64,000 nucleotides of DNA from Roseibium hamelinense (GTDB taxonomy: Bacteria > Pseudomonadota > Alphaproteobacteria > Rhizobiales > Stappiaceae). Below the pieces are notes generated by a model that saw only the letters and a list, made by a program, of their open reading frames with translations, did no database searches and had not been told where the DNA came from. This document shows positions 56,841 to 64,000 of this stretch, one piece after another. The stretch spans positions 124,001 through 188,000 of the forward strand of contig NZ_VLLF01000001.1 of the NCBI RefSeq assembly GCF_007830545.1. Direction: 5' to 3'. The number at the start of each line of letters is the position of its first letter. Positions within the stretch are counted from its first letter, which is position 1. Both the position numbers and the translations under genes were made by a program.

Positions 56841-57908
56841 ATGTCGGCCCGCGAAGCGTTCTTTCGTTTTGGTTTCAATGCCCTCCAGGCAACAGGGGTG
56901 AGCCGCGCAATCGCGCCCCTGACCCAAGGCTGCGGTGCGATATTCATGATGCATCACGTCTGCCCGCCGCGGACGGAGGCATTCCAACCTAACCGGCACC
57001 TTGAGATCACGCCAGAGTTCCTCCGGCAGACCGTCCAGCAGATCCGGTCATCGGGATATGAAATCCTGCCGATCGGTGAGGCGGTCGATCTCTTGAAGGC
57101 CGGGTATGCGCGCAAGCGTTATGCGGTTTTGACGCTGGACGATGGCTACCGCGACAATATCGAGCACGCGCTGCCTATATTGCAGGATTTGGACGCGCCA
57201 TTCACTGTCTATGTTGCAAGTGGTCTGATCGACGAGACCGCAGAACTTTGGTGGATCGCGCTCGAAGAAATCATCCGCGAAAACGCGGAAATCCGTCTCA
57301 CCGATGACGGCAATCCGCTGCCTGCGCGAACAGTTCAGGAAAAAAAGCAGTGCTATGCCCAGGTGTGCCGGCTCCTCACGTTAAAGGTGAGCGAAATGGA
57401 GCAGCGCCAGATCGTCCGCGATCTTGCAAAGCGGTATCGCTATGACCTGCCGGGTTTATCTTCCCGGTTCATGATGTCCTGGGACGATGTGCGTGCACTT
57501 GGCAGGCAGCGGCTTGCAACGATCGGCGCGCATACACAAAACCATTATGCTTTGGCGCGCCTTGAAACAAAGGACGCACGCGAGGACATTGTCACTGGCT
57601 CTGATCGTTTGGAACAGCAAACCGGCGTGAAACCGAGGCATTTCGCCTACCCCTATGGCAAAGCCTATGCCGTTTCCGAAAGGGACGCGGCATTGGCCGG
57701 GGAGGCGGGGTTCCTGTCCGCGGTGACGACCCGGCCGGGTGTTCTTCAATCAGCGCATGCCCGGCAGCCGCTGATGCTGCCTCGGGTCTCTCTCAACGGG
57801 TGTTTTCAAGAGCGGGCTGTGGTCGCGCAGTATCTGACCGGCGTGCCTTTCGCAGCCTATCGGGCTGTGTCGTGGTTGCGGAACGGTCTTGGCCTTAGGC
57901 CTGCCTGA
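56841..57908 (+). CDS. Polysaccharide deacetylase (NodB family)
   Basis: A carbohydrate esterase family 4 protein of 355 residues. The NodB motif 1 reads AVLTLDDGYRDNIEHALPIL near residue 95, with the metal-binding Asp. A later motif IGAHTQNHYALARL near 230 has the two metal histidines, and KPRHFAYPYGKAYAV is motif 3. There is no signal peptide, so it may act in the cytoplasm or on lipid-linked sugars. It closes the exopolysaccharide cluster. Confidence 0.88.
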   Translation: MSAREAFFRFGFNALQATGVSRAIAPLTQGCGAIFMMHHVCPPRTEAFQPNRHLEITPEFLRQTVQQIRSSGYEILPIGEAVDLLKAGYARKRYAVLTLDDGYRDNIEHALPILQDLDAPFTVYVASGLIDETAELWWIALEEIIRENAEIRLTDDGNPLPARTVQEKKQCYAQVCRLLTLKVSEMEQRQIVRDLAKRYRYDLPGLSSRFMMSWDDVRALGRQRLATIGAHTQNHYALARLETKDAREDIVTGSDRLEQQTGVKPRHFAYPYGKAYAVSERDAALAGEAGFLSAVTTRPGVLQSAHARQPLMLPRVSLNGCFQERAVVAQYLTGVPFAAYRAVSWLRNGLGLRPA

Positions 57909-57929
57909 AACCGGACCGGTAGGACCCCG

Positions 57930-58145
57930 TCAGCTTTTGTTGCGGGACGGGCGTTCCATCCAGGAAATGATGGCACCTGCAGGTATCACCCAAATGAGGC
58001 CAGCGAACGCATAATAACCGAAGGTCACCCAACCGTTTGCGTTTTGCAGTTTCAGATCGCCAATCACCATGGCGACGAAGGCATAGACAATCACAAACAC
58101 GACCAGCCCGACCATGCCGATGAATTTTCGAAACGAGGGAACCAT
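57930..58145 (-). CDS. DUF2842 small membrane protein
   Basis: A 71-residue protein with two membrane helices (about 8-28 and 40-60) around the loop GDLKLQNANGWV, and the ending WMERPSRNKS. It matches the alphaproteobacterial DUF2842 family of unknown function. AAGGATTGGAGG lies immediately upstream of the ATG. It is divergent from the heme A synthase gene, a linkage common in this order. Confidence 0.8.
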   Translation of the reverse strand: MVPSFRKFIGMVGLVVFVIVYAFVAMVIGDLKLQNANGWVTFGYYAFAGLIWVIPAGAIISWMERPSRNKS

Positions 58146-58276
58146 CCTCCAATCCTTTCTCTTCCCGCAAGCGATCAAGTGTCGCAAAGGTGCGGAATGA
58201 CTTGCCGGCTCAGCCGTGCACCTATATCTCACCGGGCAACACGTCAAACCCGTCCACGGAAAAGCACGCTATTCTC

Positions 58277-59407
58277 ATGTCGATCACCACGGCCAACACT
58301 GCGTCTACGATGAAAACCGAAGCCGAGATTGCCCGCGACCGGACAATCGTTCGCTGGTGGTTATATAGTGTGTGCGCGCTGATCCTGACCATGGTGGTGG
58401 TCGGCGGTGCCACGCGCCTGACCGAATCGGGTTTGTCGATCACGGAATGGAAGCCGATTCACGGCGTCATTCCGCCGTTGAGCGAAGCGCAGTGGGAAGA
58501 AGAACTCGAAAAGTACCGGCAGATCCCGGAATACCAGCTCATCAACAAAGGCATGAGCATGGAGGAGTTTCAGTTCATCTTCTGGTGGGAGTGGGGACAC
58601 AGGCTTCTCGGGCGGGTCATCGGTATCGCATTTTTCGTGCCCATGGTGGTGTTTTGGGCGCAAGGGCGGTTGGAGTCCTGGATCAAGCCGTGGCTGGTAT
58701 TCGGTTTGGTTCTCGGCGGACTTCAGGGCGCCGTTGGCTGGTGGATGGTGGCCTCGGGCCTTACGGAGCGCACCGACGTCAGCCAATACCGGCTTGCAAC
58801 CCATTTGACGCTGGCCTTCATAATCTTCGCCTATCTGTTCTGGTTTGCGCGACGGCTTGCGCCACATCCTGCGCCTGACCGGTCCGATCAGGCGGCACTC
58901 CTTCCGGCCGGCTGGATGGTGCTTGGTCTGGTGTTCCTGCAGCTCTTCTTGGGCGGGCTGGTCGCGGGCCTGAATGCCGGGTTCACTTTCAACACGTGGC
59001 CGCTCATGGACGGGCAGATCATCCCCTCCGGATTGTTGGCCATGTCGCCATGGTGGCTGAACGCGTTTGAAAACGTCATGACCGTGCAATTCCAGCACCG
59101 GATGACGGCCTATCTGTTGGCGGCAGCGGTGCTTTATCTTGTGTGGCGAACCTACCGGACAACCGGCAACTCCCGTCTGCGCCGGCCTGCGCTGGTCATC
59201 GCGGCATTTACGGTCATTCAAATGGTATTCGGAATTGCAACACTGCTCGGCTTCGGCAACTACACCGGCACACTGTCTATGCATCAGCTTGCCGTCGCTC
59301 TGGTGCATCAGGGGTTTGCGGTGTTTGTTCTGGCTGCCAGCATCGAGTATTTGGTGGCGCTGAAGGGGCATTTCGCGCGCCCCGGATCAGTCTCGACACC
59401 TGTTTGA
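58277..59407 (+). CDS. ctaA: Heme A synthase (COX15/CtaA)
   Basis: The membrane monooxygenase that converts heme O to heme A for cytochrome oxidase. The 376-residue protein has eight hydrophobic segments and the conserved GGATRLTESGLSITEWKPI in the first loop. Histidine ligands are in WWEWGHRLLGRVIGI, THLTLAF, QFQHRMTAYLL and MHQLAVALVHQG. The ATG at 58277 gives a normal N-terminus; a GTG at 58190 would add an odd leader. Confidence 0.94.
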   Translation: MSITTANTASTMKTEAEIARDRTIVRWWLYSVCALILTMVVVGGATRLTESGLSITEWKPIHGVIPPLSEAQWEEELEKYRQIPEYQLINKGMSMEEFQFIFWWEWGHRLLGRVIGIAFFVPMVVFWAQGRLESWIKPWLVFGLVLGGLQGAVGWWMVASGLTERTDVSQYRLATHLTLAFIIFAYLFWFARRLAPHPAPDRSDQAALLPAGWMVLGLVFLQLFLGGLVAGLNAGFTFNTWPLMDGQIIPSGLLAMSPWWLNAFENVMTVQFQHRMTAYLLAAAVLYLVWRTYRTTGNSRLRRPALVIAAFTVIQMVFGIATLLGFGNYTGTLSMHQLAVALVHQGFAVFVLAASIEYLVALKGHFARPGSVSTPV

Positions 59408-59428
59408 ACGGATTGAAAGCCGAATGCG

Positions 59429-59461
59429 AAAGCCCGCCGGATCGGCGGGCTTTTTGTTTTT
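59429..59461 (+). terminator. Rho-independent terminator after ctaA
   Basis: AAAGCCCGCCG (59429-59439) pairs perfectly with CGGCGGGCTTT (59443-59453) across a 3-base loop, followed by TTTTTGTTTTT. It separates convergent ctaA and metY and may serve both. Confidence 0.88.
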
Positions 59462-59471
59462 GCTTTGTTGA

Positions 59472-60755
59472 TTAGTCTGCTGACATTGCCTGGTCGAGAT
59501 CGGCGATGATGTCATCGACATCCTCCAGACCGACGGAGATACGCACCACATCCGGCCCGGCGCCCGCCGCGGTCTTCTGCTCGTCCGACAGCTGCCTGTG
59601 GGTGGTTGAGGCCGGGTGGATAATCAGGCTGCGCGTATCGCCGATATTGGCCAGATGCGAGAACAGTTCCGTGTTCGACACCAGCTTGACGCCCGCTTCA
59701 TATCCGCCGCGCACGCCAAAGGTGAACACTGCGCCGCCGCCCTTTGGCATGTATTTCTGCTGGAGTGGGTGATACTTGTCTTCGGGCAACCCCGCATAGG
59801 ACACCCAGCCGACGCTGGAATGGCCAGACAGGTGCAAGGCGACTTTTTTGGCATTGTCGCAGTGGCGCTGCATGCGCAAGGGCAGTGTTTCGATGCCGGT
59901 CAGGATCATGAACGCGTTGAAGGGCGAGATTGCCGGTCCAAGATCTCGCAGGCCGAGTACGCGGCAGGCAATCGCGAAGGCAAAATTGCCGAAGGTCTCG
60001 TGGATCACGATGCCCTGGTATTCTGGCCGCGGCTTGGACAGCAGCGGATAGCGGTCGTCTGCCGACCAGTCGAACGTTCCACCATCGACGATGACACCGC
60101 CCATGGAATTACCATGTCCACCCATGAATTTGGTCAGGGAGTGCAGCACGATATCGGCGCCGTGCTCAATCGGGCGGCACAGATATGGCGTTGCCATGGT
60201 GTTGTCGACGATCAGCGGGATCCGCTTGGCCTTTGCAATGGTGCTGATCGAGGCCATGTCGGTGATGATACCACCTGGATTGGCAAGGCTTTCGACGAAA
60301 ATTGCTTTTGTGTTTTCGTCGATAGCCGCTTCAAAAGAATTCAGATCATCCGGGTCGGCCCATTTGACGTCCCAGCCGAAGCTTTTGAATGAATGGTTCA
60401 GCTGGTTGATCGACCCGCCATAGAGCTTGTTGGCTGCGACAATGTTGTCGCCAGGCTGCATCATGGTGTGGAAGGTCAAGAGCTGGGCGGAATGGCCCGA
60501 AGCGACCGCAAGCGCAGCCGTTCCGCCTTCCAGCGCGGCAACCCGCTCCTCCAGAACCGCGGTCGTCGGATTTGTGATACGGGTGTAGATGTTGCCAAAG
60601 GCCTGCAGACCAAACAGCGAAGCGGCGTGATCGACATCGTCAAAAACGAAGGAAGTCGTCTGGTAGATGGGGGTCGCACGGGCGCCCGTAGCTGGATCGG
60701 GCTGGGCGCCTGCATGGATCGCCAGAGTTGAAAAACCTGGAACGCCGTCGTTCAT
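59472..60755 (-). CDS. metY: O-acetylhomoserine sulfhydrylase / aminocarboxypropyltransferase
   Basis: A PLP enzyme (427 residues) that makes homocysteine from O-acetylhomoserine and sulphide. [20 protein letters not shown] near residue 57, the PLP lysine in [20 protein letters not shown] near 208 and the C-terminal [14 protein letters not shown] are diagnostic. The 427-residue length separates it from shorter MetZ/MetB. GGAGG precedes the ATG and forms the edge of a 13-bp inverted repeat in the leader. Confidence 0.93.
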   Translation of the reverse strand: MNDGVPGFSTLAIHAGAQPDPATGARATPIYQTTSFVFDDVDHAASLFGLQAFGNIYTRITNPTTAVLEERVAALEGGTAALAVASGHSAQLLTFHTMMQPGDNIVAANKLYGGSINQLNHSFKSFGWDVKWADPDDLNSFEAAIDENTKAIFVESLANPGGIITDMASISTIAKAKRIPLIVDNTMATPYLCRPIEHGADIVLHSLTKFMGGHGNSMGGVIVDGGTFDWSADDRYPLLSKPRPEYQGIVIHETFGNFAFAIACRVLGLRDLGPAISPFNAFMILTGIETLPLRMQRHCDNAKKVALHLSGHSSVGWVSYAGLPEDKYHPLQQKYMPKGGGAVFTFGVRGGYEAGVKLVSNTELFSHLANIGDTRSLIIHPASTTHRQLSDEQKTAAGAGPDVVRISVGLEDVDDIIADLDQAMSAD

Positions 60756-60764
60756 TATTGTACC

Positions 60765-60865
60765 TCCGCTTTCACAGGCCGTTGCTGTTGAGGGCCATGG
60801 TTGTGCGGCATATTGGCCGATGCGTCAGGCAAGGTCAAAGCCTATGCTGAGGCTGTGAAAGCGGA
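60765..60865 (-). promoter_or_regulatory. Long-range inverted repeat in the metY leader, overlapping the SD
   Basis: TCCGCTTTCACAG at 60765-60777 and CTGTGAAAGCGGA at 60853-60865 are perfect 13-bp complements. In the metY mRNA the 3' arm ends GCGGA and is followed by GG, so pairing would cover the first three bases of GGAGG, eight bases before the ATG. The 75-base loop could hold a ligand-binding fold. I do not recognise a SAM-II or other known riboswitch consensus. Confidence 0.5.
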
Positions 60866-60910
60866 TGCGCGATTCCAGCGTAAGCTGCTGAAAAACAATA
60901 AATTTTTATT

Positions 60911-61117
60911 TCAGGTTTTGCGGTCAGGGTTTTGCAGGGCGGTATCGCGGCCTGATTGCGGCTCGGCCTCGTCACGAAACCAACTTTCCTGGCGCGGGCA
61001 GAAAGGCGACCCCTTCTCAGGCGGTTTGACATAGAGCGCCAGGGCTGTCGTTAGTCCAGCAGCCATCACCAAAAGGGTCCATTCCATGGCGGTGAAGAGG
61101 AAAATCTGCTCAGACAT
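60911..61117 (-). CDS. Hypothetical small single-membrane-span protein
   Basis: A possible 68-residue protein (MSEQIFLFTAMEWTLLVMAA at the start) with one membrane helix and a polar, Asp/Arg-rich C-terminus. GGGGA lies 8 bases upstream. I know no relatives, and the C-terminal half has the composition of non-coding sequence, so this call is tentative. Confidence 0.35.
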   Translation of the reverse strand: MSEQIFLFTAMEWTLLVMAAGLTTALALYVKPPEKGSPFCPRQESWFRDEAEPQSGRDTALQNPDRKT

Positions 61118-61230
61118 TTCTGCGGTCCCCGTTTGTGCCTCGTGCCGGTTAACCAAGCCGTAGCGAGCGGGGATTGCGCGAAGCTGGCGCTGCCTGAATT
61201 GTCCAGTGCATTGCGCTGCCAGCGGTGGTG

Positions 61231-61761
61231 TCAGATTTTGGGTTTTGCGCCGAGTCCGCGGTGCTGAAACCCGGCCTTGAGCGAAGGGCGCCTGGACGAT
61301 ACCGTGCGCGAATTCACTCCGGCCCAGCCGATTTCCCCTGAAAGCCGCCCGTATTCGATTTTCGGGCACCGGTCCATCACCACTTTGATCCCAGCGTCTT
61401 CCGCCCGCTTGGCAGCCTCGTCATTGCGCACGGACAGCTGCATCCATATGACCTTCGGAAGGCTCTTCGTGGCGATTATATCGTCCACGATTTGGGCAGC
61501 CGCATCGGAATTCCGGAAAATGTCTATCATATCGGGTACTTTTGGCAGATCCGCCAGCGAAGCGTAGACCGTCTGGCCCAAAATCTCCTTGCCGGCCTGG
61601 CCGGGATTGACCGGCCAGACCTCATAGTCTTTTGCGAGCATGTATTTCAGTACGAAATAGGACGGACGCACGTTGTTCGCGCTCGCCCCGATCATGGCGA
61701 TTGTTTTGACCTCGTCCAGGATCTGCCGGATGTAGGTATCTGAATAACTGTCGTGGTTCAT
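61231..61761 (-). CDS. CoA-binding domain protein (YccU-like)
   Basis: A 176-residue protein of the small CoA-binding family. The Rossmann-type core reads KTIAMIGASANNVRPSYFVL near residue 19, then VWPVNPGQAGKEILGQTVYA and the end CPKIEYGRLSGEIGWAGVNS, all conserved. The last 22 residues are basic and variable. Such genes are commonly adjacent to metY in rhizobia, as here, but their role is not established. Confidence 0.87.
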   Translation of the reverse strand: MNHDSYSDTYIRQILDEVKTIAMIGASANNVRPSYFVLKYMLAKDYEVWPVNPGQAGKEILGQTVYASLADLPKVPDMIDIFRNSDAAAQIVDDIIATKSLPKVIWMQLSVRNDEAAKRAEDAGIKVVMDRCPKIEYGRLSGEIGWAGVNSRTVSSRRPSLKAGFQHRGLGAKPKI

Positions 61762-61838
61762 GCGAAGATCCAGGCCGGTTCAAAAAGGGGACCTTAAGCC
61801 TTGTAGGGCCGGTCCGGATAGTCTCTGGTTGCTTTTTG

Positions 61839-62557
61839 CTACATGTTGTTTGCTCGGGTGATCCGGTGCTGCCCTTCATGCAAGAAACAGGTTGCTGAAA
61901 TCTGACTGAGGTCAGTCGAGTTCGGTAAGCGAACATCATGAATGTCGGGCAGCGATTTTCCGCTTGCCTCGAACGCGCGATCAATCTGGGAAATCAGTAT
62001 CATAGTCTGTCCGCTTTTCTGACAATACCTGTGCAGGATATCTAGCTGCTCAACCAGAGGTGGGTTCTGACGCTGATGATCCAACAACTGCATGTAGTCG
62101 ATGACTGCAAAAGAGTTCGGCGGTGAATGCATCATCTTTTCGACGAGGTATCCCGCGCAAATTCCGTCAGAGAAATCAAGTGAGACCGTCCCCGTTTCGA
62201 CGAGGTATGTGCCGCGCAGTTTTTCGAGCCGGAGGGCAACGTCTTTCGGGCTGTATTCCAGTGTGAAAAAGATTCCTTTTGACCGGCTTTTGCAGCCTCA
62301 AGCAGAACTCGCAATGCAAGCAGGGTTTTACCCTGGCCTGGTCGCGCGCCGATCAGGGCTAGATCGCCGGCAGTAAGGCTCTCGCGCATTTGCCGTTCCG
62401 GAGTTGGGCTCCCTTCACTTGATGAAAGGTGGCTCCAACTCCGAAATCCCTCGTTTATTGCGATCTGATCAAGTGCTTTGTGGAGAGGTAAGCCCTCCGC
62501 ACGGGCGCGGCGTTTGGCGTTTTGTTTCAAACGATAAATTGGAGAAGAAAGCGGCAT
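61839..62557 (-). pseudogene. DnaB-like P-loop ATPase, frameshifted
   Basis: The two reading frames together make one DnaB-helicase-like (RecA-fold) ATPase known in rhizobia. The first part, starting at the ATG 62557 after a perfect AGGAGG, has MPLSSPIYRLKQNAKRRARA and the Walker A GARPGQGKTLLALR near residue 80. Near 62277-62280 the frame breaks; reading one base back continues into GIFFTLEYSPKDVALRLEKL, Walker B-like FAVIDYMQLLDHQ, and the sensor ILISQIDRAFEASGK to the stop at 61839. A single base missing from an A-run (AAAA) explains it. It could be a real mutation, a sequencing error or a polymorphic site. Confidence 0.8.
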
Positions 62558-62744
62558 AGAACCTCCTGTTACAGGCAAAACCGCAGTCCCTCCTTATGCG
62601 AGCCAAACAAGCAGGTTAGATGTCGCTATTGTCCCACAGGTTAGCTGCTTTCCCGAGCGGAGGGGGGAGGCGTGGACTACACCTTAGGAGACATTAACTC
62701 CAGCCCGGCGATTCTTCAACACGCGTGAAAAGATGCCAGCCGCC

Positions 62745-63572
62745 TCAACTATCCGACCATTCCGGCGAGCGTTTTTGCAGGAACGCGGAAATGCCTTCTT
62801 CGGCATCGCGTGCAAGCATGTTTTCCACCATGACATTGGCCGCATGGTTATAGGCATCGGACAAGGGCATTTCGAGCTGCCGATAGAACGCTTCTTTGCC
62901 GACCTTCAACGTATGCGACGATTTGGAAGCGATGACTTCCGCATATTTCTGGACAACCTGATCGAGATAATCGCGCGGTACGATCCGGTTGATCAGGCCA
63001 AACTCCTTGGCCGTCGAGGCATCGATGCTTTCGCCGGTCAACAGCATTTCCATGGCCTGTTTTGGGGCGACATTGCGCGAGAGCGCCACCATCGGGGTCG
63101 AACAAAACAGTCCGATATTGACGCCGGGCGTGCAGAAGGTGGCGGTGTCAGTGGCCAGGGCCAAGTCGCAGGACGCAACCAGCTGGCAACCGGCAGCCGT
63201 TGCAACGCCGGTGACGACTGCAATCACGGGCTTGGGATGGCGTACGATCTGCTGCATCAGGTCGGAGCACTGGCGCATGATCCGTTCATAGGTCGCCCGT
63301 CCGCGGTCGCTTTCCGCCCGCGCTGCCGTCAATTCCTTGAGATCGTGCCCGGCGCAAAACACGTTGCCTTCGGCGCCCAGCAAAATGACACGGATCTCAG
63401 GGTCGTCAGCGGCCCGGGTGAGTTCGGCTGACAATGCCGCCATCATCTTGCTGGAGAGGGCGTTCATCTGCTTTGGCCGCTGCATGACAATCCGGAACAC
63501 GCCTTCATGCAGCAAGGTTGCAACCAGAGGAGGCTCTGAAGGGGTTGGGGCGGCAGCGGCAGAATCGGTCAT
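62745..63572 (-). CDS. Enoyl-CoA hydratase/isomerase family protein (ECHDC3-like)
   Basis: A crotonase-fold protein of 275 residues. The oxyanion-hole segments are NVFCAGHDLKELTAARAE near 62 and TGVATAAGCQLVASCDLALA near 115. The first catalytic Glu position in the second segment is not Glu (A-AGCQL), and the typical hydratase Glu pair is not obvious, so it may be an isomerase-, hydrolase- or unassigned member, as for ECHDC3. The ATG at 63572 is chosen, six bases after GAGGA. Confidence 0.85.
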   Translation of the reverse strand: MTDSAAAAPTPSEPPLVATLLHEGVFRIVMQRPKQMNALSSKMMAALSAELTRAADDPEIRVILLGAEGNVFCAGHDLKELTAARAESDRGRATYERIMRQCSDLMQQIVRHPKPVIAVVTGVATAAGCQLVASCDLALATDTATFCTPGVNIGLFCSTPMVALSRNVAPKQAMEMLLTGESIDASTAKEFGLINRIVPRDYLDQVVQKYAEVIASKSSHTLKVGKEAFYRQLEMPLSDAYNHAANVMVENMLARDAEEGISAFLQKRSPEWSDS

Positions 63573-63850
63573 GGGGATCCTCATGTGTCGTCAAAAGACG
63601 GATTTGACGTGAGGTTTACACTGGATTTTCCTTTGTGACGAGAGCCCGGACAATCGAGGAAATGGTTCAAGCTGAAACAAGAGAACAGACCAGGCTGTCT
63701 AACAGGCGGCTGGCCAGGTGCCGGCTTTCCGATCATGCGCTGCAAGGGGCGGCGTACCGTCCCGGGCAAATTCCGGCTTGTGTGAATTTGATTTTGACGC
63801 TTACGTCAAAGGAATAAGGAGCCGATTGCGGGCGGGAGAAGAGGGCACCA

Positions 63851-64000
63851 ATGAAAGCGGTTATGACTGCGGAGGAAATCACTGAATTTCTGGACAGAGA
63901 GTTCCCGCAGATGCATGCGGGCGGGCGCATCTATACCATCGATAGCGTGTCCGACGGAGAGGCCGTCGTTCGCCTGACAGCAAGCAATGATCATCTCAGG
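63851..64000 (+). CDS. PaaI-family thioesterase (truncated by window end)
   Basis: The first 50 codons (MKAVMTAEEITEFLDREFPQ, then GGRIYTIDSVSDGEAVVRLT) match the N-terminus of hot-dog fold thioesterases of the PaaI family. The catalytic region is not in the window. The upstream 278 bases hold no other convincing gene. Confidence 0.6.
   Translation, partial: MKAVMTAEEITEFLDREFPQMHAGGRIYTIDSVSDGEAVVRLTASNDHLR

Noticed and set aside
58361..59371. 336-codon open frame antisense to ctaA
   Set aside because: It is His/Pro/Gln-rich and lies entirely within the well-conserved heme A synthase gene.
63635..63817. 60-codon open frame before the PaaI-like gene
   Set aside because: It has no ribosome binding site, no family resemblance and Arg-rich composition typical of chance frames in GC-rich DNA.

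Overview
The window looks like a chromosomal segment of an alphaproteobacterium of the order Hyphomicrobiales (Rhizobiales), most like the marine Stappiaceae (Roseibium/Labrenzia/Stappia type). This rests on gene content and order: recO-era-rnc-lepB-acpS-pyrE-rsh-rpoZ, nrdR-ribD-ribE-ribH-nusB-thiL, and bamE / cytochrome bc1 chaperone / DUF177 / plsX / fabH / ihfA / MerR. It is also supported by several families largely confined to this order (DUF6163, DUF6898-like, LdtR) and a metal-site variant of HemB. The genus is an inference; no rRNA is present. I see no insertion sequence, prophage or CRISPR array, and the only tRNA is tRNA-Pro(GGG).

Layout. 1-4.2 kb: truncated parC, then a membrane-bound GGDEF-EAL protein. 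4.2-12.1 kb: a long leftward housekeeping run (recO, era, rnc, lepB, acpS, DUF2062, pyrE, rsh, rpoZ) covering recombination, ribosome/RNA maturation, secretion and ppGpp. 12.5-19.4 kb: NYN-domain protein and family 5 uracil-DNA glycosylase, then leftward bpt, an SLC13/RCK transporter, RDD protein, threonine ammonia-lyase and hemB. 19.6-23.2 kb: valine catabolism (isobutyryl-CoA dehydrogenase, 3-hydroxyisobutyryl-CoA hydrolase, 3-hydroxyisobutyrate dehydrogenase) with an embedded DUF6163 membrane protein. 23.3-25.9 kb: the envelope pair ldtR-ldtP and a small conserved protein. 25.9-29.4 kb: a complete leftward SiaABCD-type operon (phosphatase, kinase, phosphoprotein switch, diguanylate cyclase) with a divergent orphan periplasmic binding protein. 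30.5-37.6 kb: glyA, nrdR, riboflavin genes, nusB, thiL and an MFS transporter. 37.8-45 kb: membrane pyrophosphatase, bamE, and the phospholipid/fatty-acid genes plsX-fabH with ihfA and a MerR regulator. 45-48 kb: glycerophosphodiesterase, an orphan binding protein and tRNA-Pro. 48-57.9 kb: an exopolysaccharide cluster (ligase/polymerase, initiating glycosyltransferase, GT4, Wza-like exporter, Wzc-like protein with a degenerate kinase domain, GNAT/CelD-like protein, polysaccharide deacetylase). 57.9-64 kb: DUF2842, heme A synthase, metY, CoA-binding protein, a frameshifted DnaB-like ATPase, enoyl-CoA hydratase and the start of a PaaI-like thioesterase.

Themes. The window is mostly core metabolism, with two surface-lifestyle blocks: c-di-GMP control (GGDEF-EAL protein and the Sia operon) and polysaccharide export. 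The least explained items are: the Sia operon with a PilJ-like input domain and a Ser where SiaC normally carries its phospho-Thr; the Wzc-like protein that keeps the kinase fold but has lost the P-loop; a 13-bp inverted repeat that can mask the metY Shine-Dalgarno sequence; nested palindromes at the hppA promoter; and a one-base frameshift in the DnaB-like ATPase gene.
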